From positions 1 to 64,000 of the forward strand of contig JAFVVH010000045.1 in NCBI GenBank assembly GCA_017502285.1: 64,000 nt of DNA, given 5' to 3'. Positions 24,088 to 32,491 of the stretch are shown piece by piece (the stretch's first letter is position 1; each line of letters opens with the position of its first letter). Under the pieces are notes generated by a model. That model saw nothing but the letters and a program-made list of their open reading frames with translations, ran no database searches and was not told the origin of the DNA. The stretch is from Oscillospiraceae bacterium (GTDB taxonomy: Bacteria; Bacillota; Clostridia; Oscillospirales; Oscillospiraceae). A program made the translations under genes and the position numbers.

Positions 24088-27000
24088 TTATGTCCCAATA
24101 GGAATGCATTTATTTGCGGAAACTACGAAGTTCATCATCGCCTGACACAGAGCAGTCAGCTTATCTTCCCCTGCCAGCTGGGTGGCGCGGTAGACATAGG
24201 CCTCAACGCTGTCGGAAATGGTGATGGGATCGGCATCGCCGGCAGTGATGACGATCTCAAGCTCGGTACCCACCGTGGACAGCTTGAGTACATCAGTATT
24301 ACTGAACTTCACTACCTTGTAGCCGTTGTACTCTTCCAGAGCACTGCTCATATCCTCGCCGCCCACGGAAACTCCGGTCACGCTGCTGTCGAAGTAGAGG
24401 TTCAGAACGATATTGTTCTTCAGGGAGAGAGAGGAACCCTTATACAACTCGTTGGTGTCCGCAGTCAGATCAGCATTATTCGCCGGAGTATAATTGGAGA
24501 TCTCAGCGAGAAGAGCATCCATACCATCGGTGACCGCAGTCTCATCGGGCTGGAAGTAGTTCTGAGCGGCGGCGCCGTAACGCAGCATGTCGGAAACAGC
24601 CTGCTTCAGCTCGTCGTCAGAGGAAGTTTCCAAAACCTGAGTGGCATACTCCTTGATGCTGAAGGTAGTGCTGCTGACAACCTTGTCATTGTTGGTAAAG
24701 GTCAGCGTCACCTCATCGCCCATGTCCTTGGCCGCGATGCCTCTAAATCTGTAACGGTAATAAGCCCCATCCGGACTATACTCAGCGGTTTCCCCGTTAT
24801 TGAAAGCAACCGTGTAGTCGTCATCGATATCACCGGGCACATCTGCCTGCTTGACCATAAACTGAATGCCAAAACCGTTTTTGTCTTGCACAATCAGTTT
24901 AACGCTGCTGGGCGCGAACTTCTCGTCGACCACATAGGGGCAAACCTTGCTTTCGTTTTCAGCCAGAGCATAGTCATGGTAGCCGTCAGCGAGGTTGCGG
25001 TCGGCAATCGTTTTGCTGAAGGAGCCGCCGGTCACCTGAACAGCACCGGTATCCGTCACGCCGTTGTTGTCGTAGCTGCCAAAGAGGGTATCGCCTTCGT
25101 TGACGTAGAACGTGCCACCGGTCACGGTGTAGGTACCGCTGGAGTCATACACGCATGCGATGCTGCCCTTGGAGTTATCGAGCCCCTCACAGTAGTTTGC
25201 AGCGGCGGCGCCAGTGGCGTCAACGCCGATGCACGCACTGCCGGAGATGGTCAGCTTGCTGCTGGATTTGCCGCTTCTGACCGCAATGGCGGCACCGTAG
25301 GCGTCAGCCTCAGCAGCAGGCGTGGCAACATTGCTGTAAATATAGCCGCCGGAAATGGTGATCGTTCCGTAAGTGTACAAGCACAGCGCGGCACCGGCAT
25401 TGTCAGCAGTGTTGCCGTAGATCTTCACGTCACCGGACACATTCACCTTGCCGTAGTTGTTCGCGCGGACAGCGCCGCCGTTGAGGGCGCTGTTGCCGGT
25501 AAGAACACCGCCGGTCAGGTTGACCGTTCCGCCATCGATATAGATACCACCGCCGCCGTTGGAGCTACCGGACTCAGTAGTCTTCGCCTCGTTGTTGGAG
25601 ATGGTGCCGCCGGAGACGCTGACGGTGGCGGTGCTGCCGACAGCACCGATGCCGCCGCCGAGGTCGGCTGTGTTATCGGAGATGGTACCGTCAAAGATAT
25701 TGAGCTTACCGCCCGCGGCCACATACACGCCGCCGCCCTTTGCGCTGTCAGCATGATTGCCGGTGATGGTGCCGCCGTACATGTTCATGGTGCCGCCGTT
25801 CAACTGGACGCCGCCACCATTACTGGTGCCGGTGTTTGTAAAGCCGGTGATGGTGCCGCCGGACATGTTGAACGTACCGCCGCTGGACACAAGGACGCCG
25901 CGGGCACTTCCATTGCCATCCGCGGGGCAAATGGTACCCTCGTTAGGGTTCACATCGCAGTCCTGCAGGTTCACGGTCGCACCAGAAGGAACGTTGATGC
26001 AAAACTGATTTCCTGTAACGCCGCTCTTCAAGGAGTGACCGTGGAGACAGAGGGTGCACTCGCCGACCGGGAACACATACCGCGCGTCCAGGTTTAGGGT
26101 CACATCTTCAGCCAAATAATACTTATTGCCGGCCTCAATGCTGCTGAAGTCGGCAGCAGTAGTCAGAGGGATCCAGAAACCGTTGCCAGTGCCATGAATT
26201 TCTTCTCCCTCTTGATCGGCAGGGGGTTCAGGGGCATAACCATCCGGATAAACGGTATTGGTGCTGCCGTTGTCATAGAAGTAGTAGCCGTCGTTGGCTG
26301 TCAGGTTTGTGGTGTTAGCGAAGGTACCGCCAGTGATGCTAAACGTCGCAAAACGCTCCAACATCGTACTAGATACCACTTCCTCGGTTTCACTTATCGT
26401 ACCGCCCGAAATCGAGAAAGTGCCAGTGCTTCCGCTATACGCGCCCAACACGCGACGAAGGGTGTTGCCACCGATCTCGCCGCCGGACATGTCAAAGGTA
26501 CCGCCTTTACCAGAAGTAGGCCAATAGATCAAGTAACCGTTGCCCGAAGAAGTGCTTGCTACATCACAGCCTTCAATCTTGCCACCCTTCATGTTAAAGG
26601 TGCCGCCGGTCATAGAGATCAGTCCGTCAAGAACGCGGAAGTTCTTAATGGTGCCGGCCTCCATGTTCACGGTCTTACCCTCAGCGAGGATACACAGCTT
26701 GGTAGCTTTTTTCGCCGTCTGGCCCTCGGTGTTGCTGATGGAACCATTGCCGTTGCCGCTGCTGTTACAGTCGCAAATGTTCAAAGTGGCACCAGCACCC
26801 AGCCACAGGAAACCATAATTAGCATCGCCGCTGTTCTTGGTGTAGTTCAGGTTGTAGCCGTTCAGACAGATGGTAGCGGTGGCATTTTCATTCACACGGA
26901 CTCTGTTGGCCATGGTCACATCGCCCGTCAGAACGTACAGTCCACCATCCTCCAGGTCCACTTGATCCACTGCACCCGTCCACTCGGTGGCACCGGTATG

Positions 27001-27093
27001 GGTACCATCACAGTTAGCCGCATTTGCAGAGATCATCATCAGGCCGAGCAGCATGGTGACTACAAGGCCGATCCGAAATGCATGTTTCTTCAT
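24088..27093 (-). CDS. Large secreted parallel beta-helix repeat protein
   Basis: A 1001-aa protein with a signal peptide (HAFRIGLVVTMLLGLMMISA then NAA). Residues ~30-700 are many copies of a G-G-T-F/V-N-M-S-G-G-T-I repeat, the hallmark of right-handed beta-helix (pectin-lyase-like) surface proteins. The last ~270 residues are a separate domain containing AVSDMLRYGAAAQNYFQ, found at the end of several large clostridial secreted proteins. There is no SLH, LPxTG or transmembrane anchor, so the protein may be released or held non-covalently. It sits between an SLH protein and the 50-aa peptide on the same strand. A strong hairpin lies upstream. Confidence 0.83.
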   Translation of the reverse strand: MKKHAFRIGLVVTMLLGLMMISANAANCDGTHTGATEWTGAVDQVDLEDGGLYVLTGDVTMANRVRVNENATATICLNGYNLNYTKNSGDANYGFLWLGAGATLNICDCNSSGNGNGSISNTEGQTAKKATKLCILAEGKTVNMEAGTIKNFRVLDGLISMTGGTFNMKGGKIEGCDVASTSSGNGYLIYWPTSGKGGTFDMSGGEIGGNTLRRVLGAYSGSTGTFSISGGTISETEEVVSSTMLERFATFSITGGTFANTTNLTANDGYYFYDNGSTNTVYPDGYAPEPPADQEGEEIHGTGNGFWIPLTTAADFSSIEAGNKYYLAEDVTLNLDARYVFPVGECTLCLHGHSLKSGVTGNQFCINVPSGATVNLQDCDVNPNEGTICPADGNGSARGVLVSSGGTFNMSGGTITGFTNTGTSNGGGVQLNGGTMNMYGGTITGNHADSAKGGGVYVAAGGKLNIFDGTISDNTADLGGGIGAVGSTATVSVSGGTISNNEAKTTESGSSNGGGGIYIDGGTVNLTGGVLTGNSALNGGAVRANNYGKVNVSGDVKIYGNTADNAGAALCLYTYGTITISGGYIYSNVATPAAEADAYGAAIAVRSGKSSSKLTISGSACIGVDATGAAAANYCEGLDNSKGSIACVYDSSGTYTVTGGTFYVNEGDTLFGSYDNNGVTDTGAVQVTGGSFSKTIADRNLADGYHDYALAENESKVCPYVVDEKFAPSSVKLIVQDKNGFGIQFMVKQADVPGDIDDDYTVAFNNGETAEYSPDGAYYRYRFRGIAAKDMGDEVTLTFTNNDKVVSSTTFSIKEYATQVLETSSDDELKQAVSDMLRYGAAAQNYFQPDETAVTDGMDALLAEISNYTPANNADLTADTNELYKGSSLSLKNNIVLNLYFDSSVTGVSVGGEDMSSALEEYNGYKVVKFSNTDVLKLSTVGTELEIVITAGDADPITISDSVEAYVYRATQLAGEDKLTALCQAMMNFVVSANKCIPIGT

Positions 27094-27130
27094 GTTCTCA
27101 ATTCCTTTCTTCTTGTATGCTCAGCGCCGT

Positions 27131-27156
27131 GGGGGTGGGGTGAGCCCCCCTCCCCC
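27131..27156 (-). other. Very GC-rich intercistronic hairpin
   Basis: GGGGG-T-GGGG pairs with CCCC-T-CCCCC around TGAGCC (27131-27156), between the SLH gene and the beta-helix gene. It has no T run. Like the hairpin at 23849, it probably sets transcript stability or partial read-through within the surface operon. Confidence 0.6.
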
Positions 27157-27194
27157 GCGGGCGCGTTTCGCCTTGGGAATTGCGGGGTATTTAC

Positions 27195-28664
27195 TTACTT
27201 GTACTCGCAGAAGTTCTTGATCATCTGAGCCAGCTCGGCACGGGTAGACAGACCGGTGGGATCCAGCATCTTGCCGCCCTTGCCGCCCATGATACCGTTC
27301 TCCAGAGCCCAGTTCATAGCGGCCAGAGCCCAATCAGAGACCTTGGCTGCATCGCCGAAGCCGTTGACCAGAGTGGCGTCCTTGGCAACCTGCTTGCCGG
27401 CGTAGTTCCACAGCATGACGACCAGCTCTTCGCGGGTGACGTTCTTCTCGCCCTTAAAGGTGCCATCGCCGTAGCCGCTGGCAACGCCGTTATCCTCGGC
27501 CCAATGCACGGCATCATCGTACCAGTGGTGATCCAGAACATCGGGGAAGGCGTGGCCGTCCAAGTGGTGGGCCACGTTGTACTCCAGGTTGTGCAGGACC
27601 TGCACGATCATGCCGCGGTTGGTAGCCTGATCGGGAGCGAAGCTGCCGTCGCTGTAGCCGGCAAACAGCTCGCGGGAGGCCACGAAGGTGACGGCGTTCT
27701 TGCCCCAGTGGGCATCGGTCACGTCGTTAAACGTCTTGGAGTTATCCTTGACCATGATCTTGTCACCGTTGGACACGGTGGTCTGGACACCCTTGTCGGT
27801 GACAACGCTGTCACGGACGATCTGCTCGGTGCCGTCGGCCTTGACGATGACAACAACGATGCCGGGATTGGTCTCGGCCACAGGGACCTCAACCTTGACG
27901 GGAGTCTCAGACTTGGTGTTAACAGTGATGGTCTTACCGGTCTCCACCTTCTCCACGGGCAGGGTCACAACGGCGTCGGGCTCGGCAGCCACAGGCACGT
28001 CAACCACAACATCGGTGGAGGGAGTGGGATCCACGGGGGTAGGATCAACAGGGGTGGGATCCACGGGAGTGCTGGGGGTGCTGCCACCACCGACGACCTT
28101 TCTGGTGCAAACCAGAGTGAAGGTGTAGGTGTTGCCCTTGGCGGGGTCAGCGTCATCCGCCACGTCGGGCTCGTAGGTCATGGAGTAGGAGCCCACGCCC
28201 ATCTCACCCACGGTGGCATCGGTCTTCAGCAGAGCCAGCAGGTCGGAGGCGTCACCGGCCAGATTCTCATCGCTTTCAAACCCAGCCAGCCAAGTGTTCC
28301 AGTTGCCTTCCTTCTTAGCCTTGATGCCGGCCTCGATGAGCAGAGCCATGGCATCGGACTCGAATACCCACAGGCCCTTCTTCTCGGCCTTATAGGTCTC
28401 GTGCTCGGCGGAATCGCCGAAGTTGGCGATGAGCAGCTCGGTCAGAGCATCGGTCAGATCAGTTGCATCGTTCACGGTGCCGCTGGTGACCTTTACGGTT
28501 TCCTGGCTTTTGCCACCGTTAAGGCTTTCCTTCACGGACTCAATGCCTTCCTTGATCTCCAGCTTGAGAGTGTAGCTGGCGGCAGAGACGGGCAGGGCCA
28601 TGGAAAGGACCATGCTCGCCATCATGGCTACTGCCAGCAGGCGCTTGGTGAGTGTCTTCTTCAT
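27195..28664 (-). CDS. S-layer homology (SLH) surface protein
   Basis: A 489-aa exported protein. The signal peptide ends in LPVSAA near residue 28. An N-terminal region of ~160 residues is followed by a proline repeat linker (PVDPTP three times, about 28028-28063), a beta-rich segment (~215-310), and three SLH repeats from ~315 to the end (DAHWGKNAVTFVASRELFAG, HHWYDDAVHWAEDNGVASGY, VSDWALAAMNWALENGIMGG), each with a following R-E/A-E motif. SLH repeats bind pyruvylated secondary wall polymer. The gene starts 2 bp after the upstream membrane-anchored protein. Confidence 0.92.
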   Translation of the reverse strand: MKKTLTKRLLAVAMMASMVLSMALPVSAASYTLKLEIKEGIESVKESLNGGKSQETVKVTSGTVNDATDLTDALTELLIANFGDSAEHETYKAEKKGLWVFESDAMALLIEAGIKAKKEGNWNTWLAGFESDENLAGDASDLLALLKTDATVGEMGVGSYSMTYEPDVADDADPAKGNTYTFTLVCTRKVVGGGSTPSTPVDPTPVDPTPVDPTPSTDVVVDVPVAAEPDAVVTLPVEKVETGKTITVNTKSETPVKVEVPVAETNPGIVVVIVKADGTEQIVRDSVVTDKGVQTTVSNGDKIMVKDNSKTFNDVTDAHWGKNAVTFVASRELFAGYSDGSFAPDQATNRGMIVQVLHNLEYNVAHHLDGHAFPDVLDHHWYDDAVHWAEDNGVASGYGDGTFKGEKNVTREELVVMLWNYAGKQVAKDATLVNGFGDAAKVSDWALAAMNWALENGIMGGKGGKMLDPTGLSTRAELAQMIKNFCEYK

Positions 28665-28666
28665 TG

Positions 28667-29470
28667 TTAAACCATTCCTCTCTTCTTCAATTCAGCCATA
28701 TACCAGGCTTTCTTAAGACTTTTTTCTTCCACATAGGTGTCGTACACCGTCTGTGCAAGGGTCAGATCGCCCCCGTTTTCACGGGCGAGCCGATCCAGTT
28801 CAACAGCAATTGCCTCGACTTCGGCATCACACTGCTTTTCCAGCTCCAGTCCCTTTGCCAGATAACCACTGGCAAAGCTCAGGAGTTTGGACGCGGTGCG
28901 CTGATCTTTTGGGATGGCCTTGTAGTCCGCGATGGCCGCGGCCTGAAGTTCATCCAGCTTGATCAGAAATTCCTCCCGAAGGACAAGGACTTGGGCGATG
29001 AGCTCGTTGACTTTCTTTTCATACTCGCTCAACTCAGGTTCCTTCTCCGGTTGGGTGGAAACCGCTGGGTCTTTGGCGGGCTGCTGTGTTTGCTTGGGGG
29101 GAGGTTCCCCTTCCGGTTTCGTTTGCGGTTCCTTTTCCGGCTTTGTTTGCAGGTCCTTTTCCGGTTTTGGTGCGGTCTGCTCCGGCTTCTGGAGCAGGCT
29201 TTGTACCAGTTCCTCCTGCGTCAGCGTACCGTCCCGCAGGGCATCCTTTTCCTCCTGCGTGATGTCACGCAGCACAACCTCCGGCGCCGCATCCATGGCA
29301 TCCTTGATCGTTTGATCGTTGGAAGCCAGCCTGTCCTCCAGTTCCGACTGGGAGTAACGAGCAAAGCTGAGTGCGGCACTGATGTTGTTCCATTGCCATG
29401 TGGTCAGCGCGCCAACACCTATGATCGCCGCAAGCATGCCGCCGCAAACGATTTTTGTTCGCTTTTTCAC
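28667..29470 (-). CDS. Membrane-anchored coiled-coil protein with Pro/Lys/Glu repeats, unknown
   Basis: A 267-aa protein I cannot name. An N-terminal signal-anchor (VCGGMLAAIIGVGALTTW) is followed by an acidic helical stretch, then a charged low-complexity linker of KPEKEPQTKPE-type repeats (~95-145), then a long predicted coiled coil (EYEKKVNELIAQVLVLREEF and onward) to residue ~255. The layout suggests a cell-surface spacer or scaffold. The start codon is GTG at 29470. It is the first gene after the promoter at 29556-29584, and the SLH gene follows after 2 bp, so the two are translationally coupled. Confidence 0.75.
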   Translation of the reverse strand: MKKRTKIVCGGMLAAIIGVGALTTWQWNNISAALSFARYSQSELEDRLASNDQTIKDAMDAAPEVVLRDITQEEKDALRDGTLTQEELVQSLLQKPEQTAPKPEKDLQTKPEKEPQTKPEGEPPPKQTQQPAKDPAVSTQPEKEPELSEYEKKVNELIAQVLVLREEFLIKLDELQAAAIADYKAIPKDQRTASKLLSFASGYLAKGLELEKQCDAEVEAIAVELDRLARENGGDLTLAQTVYDTYVEEKSLKKAWYMAELKKRGMV

Positions 29471-29555
29471 CCCGATACATCATCCCCTTTTCGGACAAGT
29501 ATTCTGTTTTGTGGGGGCAAATGGACATACTATCCCCCCAATGTACCGATTACAT

Positions 29556-29584
29556 ATTATAAGCCTCTGTTCCGAAAAAAGCAA
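29556..29584 (-). promoter_or_regulatory. Promoter of the SLH/beta-helix/peptide operon
   Basis: TTGCTT (29579-29584), 17 bp, TATAAT (29556-29561) on the minus strand. It is about 86 bp upstream of the coiled-coil gene. Confidence 0.72.
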
Positions 29585-29625
29585 GGGATTATTTTGTTTT
29601 TTTTGAATATTTTATAAAAAAATTA

Positions 29626-29659
29626 AAAAAATCCAGCAGTGAAAACACTGCCGGATTTT
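29626..29659 (-). terminator. Terminator of the Wzz-SLH operon
   Basis: The stem AAATCC-GCAGTG / CACTGC-GGATTT (29629-29641 with 29646-29658, one mismatch) is followed on the minus strand by seven T. Confidence 0.85.
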
Positions 29660-29668
29660 CGCAATTTG

Positions 29669-30466
29669 TTACAGGAGCGGAAGTTCCTCCGCGGGTTCTT
29701 GCGTGGGTTCTTGCGTGGGTTCCTCCGTGGGCTCTTGCGTGGGTTCGACCGGGGCCGGCTTAGGGGTGAGAGGAATGGCGGGGAACTCGAAAAAAATGTC
29801 CTCGTCCTCCTGCGTCTCTTCGGCCGGCTGTTCCGGCTGCGCCGGGATCAGCTGACCGTCCACGATGGTCCCTTTCTTCCCCTCCGGCTCGAAGCCGACG
29901 CCCGCCAGCACCACCACGGCCAGCTGGTCGCGGATGAGCACCGTGTCTGCCTCGGGCTTGGGGTCGATGACGCCGAACAACTGCATTCCCTCCGCCTTGG
30001 TCATGACGGTTTCGGGCCAGCTGCCCTCCCCCGCGTCAATTTCCAGCGCGTTGATGATCATGGTGACGGCTTCGGCTGCGGTAACAGCCTTGCCGGGCTG
30101 GAAGGTGCCGTCGCCGTATCCGGAGACTACACCTGTTTGGGCGCACAGGTTGACATAGCCCTCTGCCCAGCCGCCTTCAAAGTCGGCCACGTCGGAAAAT
30201 TTTCCATCGCCCTTGAAGGGGTCGGCATTGACATCGGCGCCAAATAGCATCTTAACGATGATGGTCGCCATTTGTGCCCGGGTAACGGTGGCCTTGGGCA
30301 GGAACTTGCCGTCGCTGCCGCTGAACAGGCCCATTTGGGCGGTGGCCTCCACCGCTTCGGTATAGACGATCTCGTCCGCGTCGGCAAAGGACGCGGCTCC
30401 GGCCGGAACAACACACACGCTCAGCAGCATGGCCGCCGTTACAGCCCACCAAAACAAACGTTTCAT
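29669..30466 (-). CDS. Small SLH-domain protein of the polysaccharide operon
   Basis: A 265-aa exported protein with a signal peptide ending VPAGAA near residue 25. Two to three SLH-like repeats follow (~25-190: YTEAVEATAQMGLFSGSDG, KATVTRAQMATIIVKMLFG, WAEGYVNLCAQTGVVSGYGD). The tail is a flexible Pro/Glu/Thr repeat (PTQEPTEEPTQEPTQEP). It is the last gene of the unit that starts with wzz, 3 bp after vanZ. SLH repeats would tie this protein to the wall polymer made or controlled by the same operon. Confidence 0.85.
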   Translation of the reverse strand: MKRLFWWAVTAAMLLSVCVVPAGAASFADADEIVYTEAVEATAQMGLFSGSDGKFLPKATVTRAQMATIIVKMLFGADVNADPFKGDGKFSDVADFEGGWAEGYVNLCAQTGVVSGYGDGTFQPGKAVTAAEAVTMIINALEIDAGEGSWPETVMTKAEGMQLFGVIDPKPEADTVLIRDQLAVVVLAGVGFEPEGKKGTIVDGQLIPAQPEQPAEETQEDEDIFFEFPAIPLTPKPAPVEPTQEPTEEPTQEPTQEPAEELPLL

Positions 30467-30469
30467 GTT

Positions 30470-30934
30470 TTATCTCCTTATTCTCTGCAGCGCCGTCAGC
30501 ACCAGCACCATAACCGCCAGGCCGAACGCACCGCCGCAAAAATCCAAGATTACATCTTTTACCGCGCTGGTGCGGTCGGAAAAGGACTGGATAAACTCGT
30601 CCGTTACCGCCACGCTGAGCACGGTGAACAGGGGGAAAAATACCAGTGAATTGTGCCAGAAACGGGCACGGAGTCCATCCGCAAGACCTCCAAGACACAG
30701 GCCCAACGCGGCAAATTCCACAAAGTGTGCTGCCTTTCTGACAATCAGGTCCATGATCTCTTCCGAATCGCCTACCAACCGGCTCAGAATGGGTTTTACC
30801 ACAGTCAGCACACCGTCGCTGAGATCATTGGATGTCTGCGCATTTTGCATGGAGTTCCAGAAGATCACTGCCGTAATACATACTGAGAACACAGAAAACA
30901 AAAGGATCTGTCTTGCCCTGCACACTTTCATCAT
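30470..30934 (-). CDS. VanZ-like membrane protein
   Basis: A 154-aa protein with about four transmembrane helices (ILLFSVFSVCITAVIFW, the last FGLAVMVLVLTALQRI) and the VanZ signatures FWNSMQNAQTS, RKAAHFVEFAALGLCLG and AVTDEFIQSFSDRTSAVKDV ILDF. VanZ relatives confer low-level teicoplanin or lipoglycopeptide resistance in some hosts and occur in many wall-polymer loci. The ATG at 30934 follows AGGAAGTG; the longer ORF overlaps the phosphatase gene and lacks that site. Confidence 0.85.
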   Translation of the reverse strand: MMKVCRARQILLFSVFSVCITAVIFWNSMQNAQTSNDLSDGVLTVVKPILSRLVGDSEEIMDLIVRKAAHFVEFAALGLCLGGLADGLRARFWHNSLVFFPLFTVLSVAVTDEFIQSFSDRTSAVKDVILDFCGGAFGLAVMVLVLTALQRIRR

Positions 30935-30959
30935 AAAGGCCACACTTCCTGAACAGGGA

Positions 30960-31673
30960 TCATTCATTTGCAAGCTCGTCTGCGCACAGGATCAGCTCCT
31001 GCGCCCGCTGTTCGCCCAGCTTGCGCCGCACAATCTCCATTCCCTTGTGCAAATTGGGGGCACGGTCCCCGGTATCATGGCAGTCCGACACCAGCAGGTG
31101 CGCCTGATTACAGCGCAGCATCTTCAGTGCTTTGCCCCTTACAAACGGGTGGAGCAAAATCTCCGCGCTAATTTGGACGGGAACTCCCAGTTCCAGCACT
31201 TCCTGAATATACCTTGGCCGCTGAAGTCTGAGATAGCGGTCAAGATGGGCAATGACTGGCGTAACACCCGCACAGCCCATCAGATCGTAGAGCTGGTCAA
31301 ACAGTCGGTTGGACCACGGTGTAAAAGGAAGCTCCAGCAAGAGGTTGTTGGTCGTACCGATACAAAGCTCGGTCAATTGCTCGCACTCCACCAAATCAGA
31401 ACGCCACGCAACTTCCGCGCCCAGAACCAGCCGTGGAAGCGTTTCCCGCTCCTGCGCGGGAAGCTGCCCCAGTGCCGACTGCAGGGCCTGAAAAGCTACG
31501 CTTCGACGCTGTAAAAACTGGTCCACATTTTCCCTGTCACTGTAGAAATGCGGAGACAGGACCACGGTGCTCACGCCCTGTTCCCGCTCCATACGGAGCA
31601 TGGAGATGCTCATTTGCACATCTCTGGCGCCGTCATCCACACCGGGTAAAATATGGGTGTGAAGGTCGGTCAT
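30960..31673 (-). CDS. cpsB: CpsB/CapC-type protein-tyrosine phosphatase
   Basis: A 237-aa PHP-superfamily metallo-phosphatase that dephosphorylates the cognate tyrosine kinase. Motifs are DLHTHILPGVDDGA at the N-terminus, VLSPHFYSDRE, LVLGAEVAW, TPVIAHLDRY and LLVSDCHDTGDRAP, which together give the tri-metal His/Asp set. Its ATG at 31673 overlaps (ATGA) the end of the frame that would extend the CpsD gene through its amber codon. That overlap indicates the two genes were originally directly coupled. Confidence 0.93.
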   Translation of the reverse strand: MTDLHTHILPGVDDGARDVQMSISMLRMEREQGVSTVVLSPHFYSDRENVDQFLQRRSVAFQALQSALGQLPAQERETLPRLVLGAEVAWRSDLVECEQLTELCIGTTNNLLLELPFTPWSNRLFDQLYDLMGCAGVTPVIAHLDRYLRLQRPRYIQEVLELGVPVQISAEILLHPFVRGKALKMLRCNQAHLLVSDCHDTGDRAPNLHKGMEIVRRKLGEQRAQELILCADELANE

Positions 31674-31762
31674 TTTTCTTCTTCCTCCGCCTGCTCTGCG
31701 GCAAAGGCAAGGGGCATGGAGCTACCGTACTCGTACTCGTATCCATAGCCGCCATAGCGGTA
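31670..31762 (-). pseudogene. Untranslated tyrosine-rich tail of the CpsD kinase, after an amber codon
   Basis: Directly after the TAG at 31763-31765 the kinase frame stays open for 30 codons to a TGA at 31670-31672. It encodes YRYGGYGYEYEYGSS and then MPLAFAAEQAEEEEK. This is exactly the kind of C-terminal tyrosine cluster that BY-kinases autophosphorylate. Six tyrosines lie beyond the stop. The TGA overlaps the phosphatase ATG, so the open frame is not chance. The TAG is a recent nonsense change, a sequence error, or a read-through site. Confidence 0.75.
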
Positions 31763-32491
31763 CTATCTGTAATCGTACTTTTTGTGGCCGTAAAAGAGCC
31801 GTTCCATATCCACGCCGTTGAGGATAAAGCCAAGGATCTTGGCCTTGGAATATTCCAGCTGCTTGACCGCATGGATCACAGAGCCACGCTCGGACCGGTT
31901 AGCACGCACCAGGAGCAGTACGCCGTCACACCGGGGGGCCAGAACTGCAGCGTCTGTCACCACATTGACAGGGGGAGAATCCAGGAACACGTAGTCATAG
32001 GTATTCCTCAACTCATCCAGCAACTGCTGCATGTGTTGCGAGCCCAGCAGTTCGGACGGGTTGGGGGGAACACTGCCGGACAGGATCACGTCCAGATTCT
32101 GAATCTCTGTAGGAAGGATCGCCTCCTGCAACAGTTTGGGGTTCAGAATCAGATTGCTCAAGCCCACCTTGGGCCGCAGCTGCAGCAATCGGGACACTTT
32201 GGAACGGCGCAAATCGCAATCGATCACAAGGACCTTGCTGCCGGTCATGGCGGTGGAAATGGCAAGGTTGAGGGTTGTGATGCTCTTGCCTTCGCACGCC
32301 TGAGCAGAGGTCATGGCAACGATCTTGCACCCTTCCTCGTTATTCAGCGCAAAGGAAACGTTGGTGCGCAGGGTCTTATATGCTTCGCGAATATAGAAAT
32401 CGCTATTATCGTTCAGCAAATGCTTGCGTTCTTCCTGAATAGACAGACCATCTCTGGACTTCGTTTTCTTGTTTTTGCGGAAAATACTCAT
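31763..32491 (-). CDS. cpsD: CpsD/CapB-type bacterial tyrosine kinase, tail interrupted by amber codon
   Basis: A 242-aa BY-kinase that with Wzz controls polysaccharide chain length. Walker A is in TSAQACEGKSITTLNLA near 62, Walker A' in KVLVIDCDLRRSKVSRLL near 88 and Walker B in YDYVFLDSPPVNVVTDA near 170. The protein stops at KKYDYR just as the tyrosine cluster begins. It overlaps wzz by 4 bp. With the stop in place only two tail tyrosines (KY, DY) remain, so regulation by phosphorylation should be weakened, though ATP binding is intact. Confidence 0.92.
   Translation of the reverse strand: MSIFRKNKKTKSRDGLSIQEERKHLLNDNSDFYIREAYKTLRTNVSFALNNEEGCKIVAMTSAQACEGKSITTLNLAISTAMTGSKVLVIDCDLRRSKVSRLLQLRPKVGLSNLILNPKLLQEAILPTEIQNLDVILSGSVPPNPSELLGSQHMQQLLDELRNTYDYVFLDSPPVNVVTDAAVLAPRCDGVLLLVRANRSERGSVIHAVKQLEYSKAKILGFILNGVDMERLFYGHKKYDYR

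Noticed and set aside
23944..26097. 717-aa plus-strand ORF
   Set aside because: Antisense of the beta-helix repeat gene; the repeats make long open frames on the other strand.
25540..26640. CRISPR-like short repeats (GGTGCCGCCG-type)
   Set aside because: They are codons of the G-G-T-F-N-M-S-G-G beta-helix repeat; spacing is that of protein repeats and there are no spacers or cas genes.
28028..28063. PVDPTP tandem repeat as a mobile or variable-number element
   Set aside because: It is a short proline linker between domains of the SLH protein; such linkers are common.
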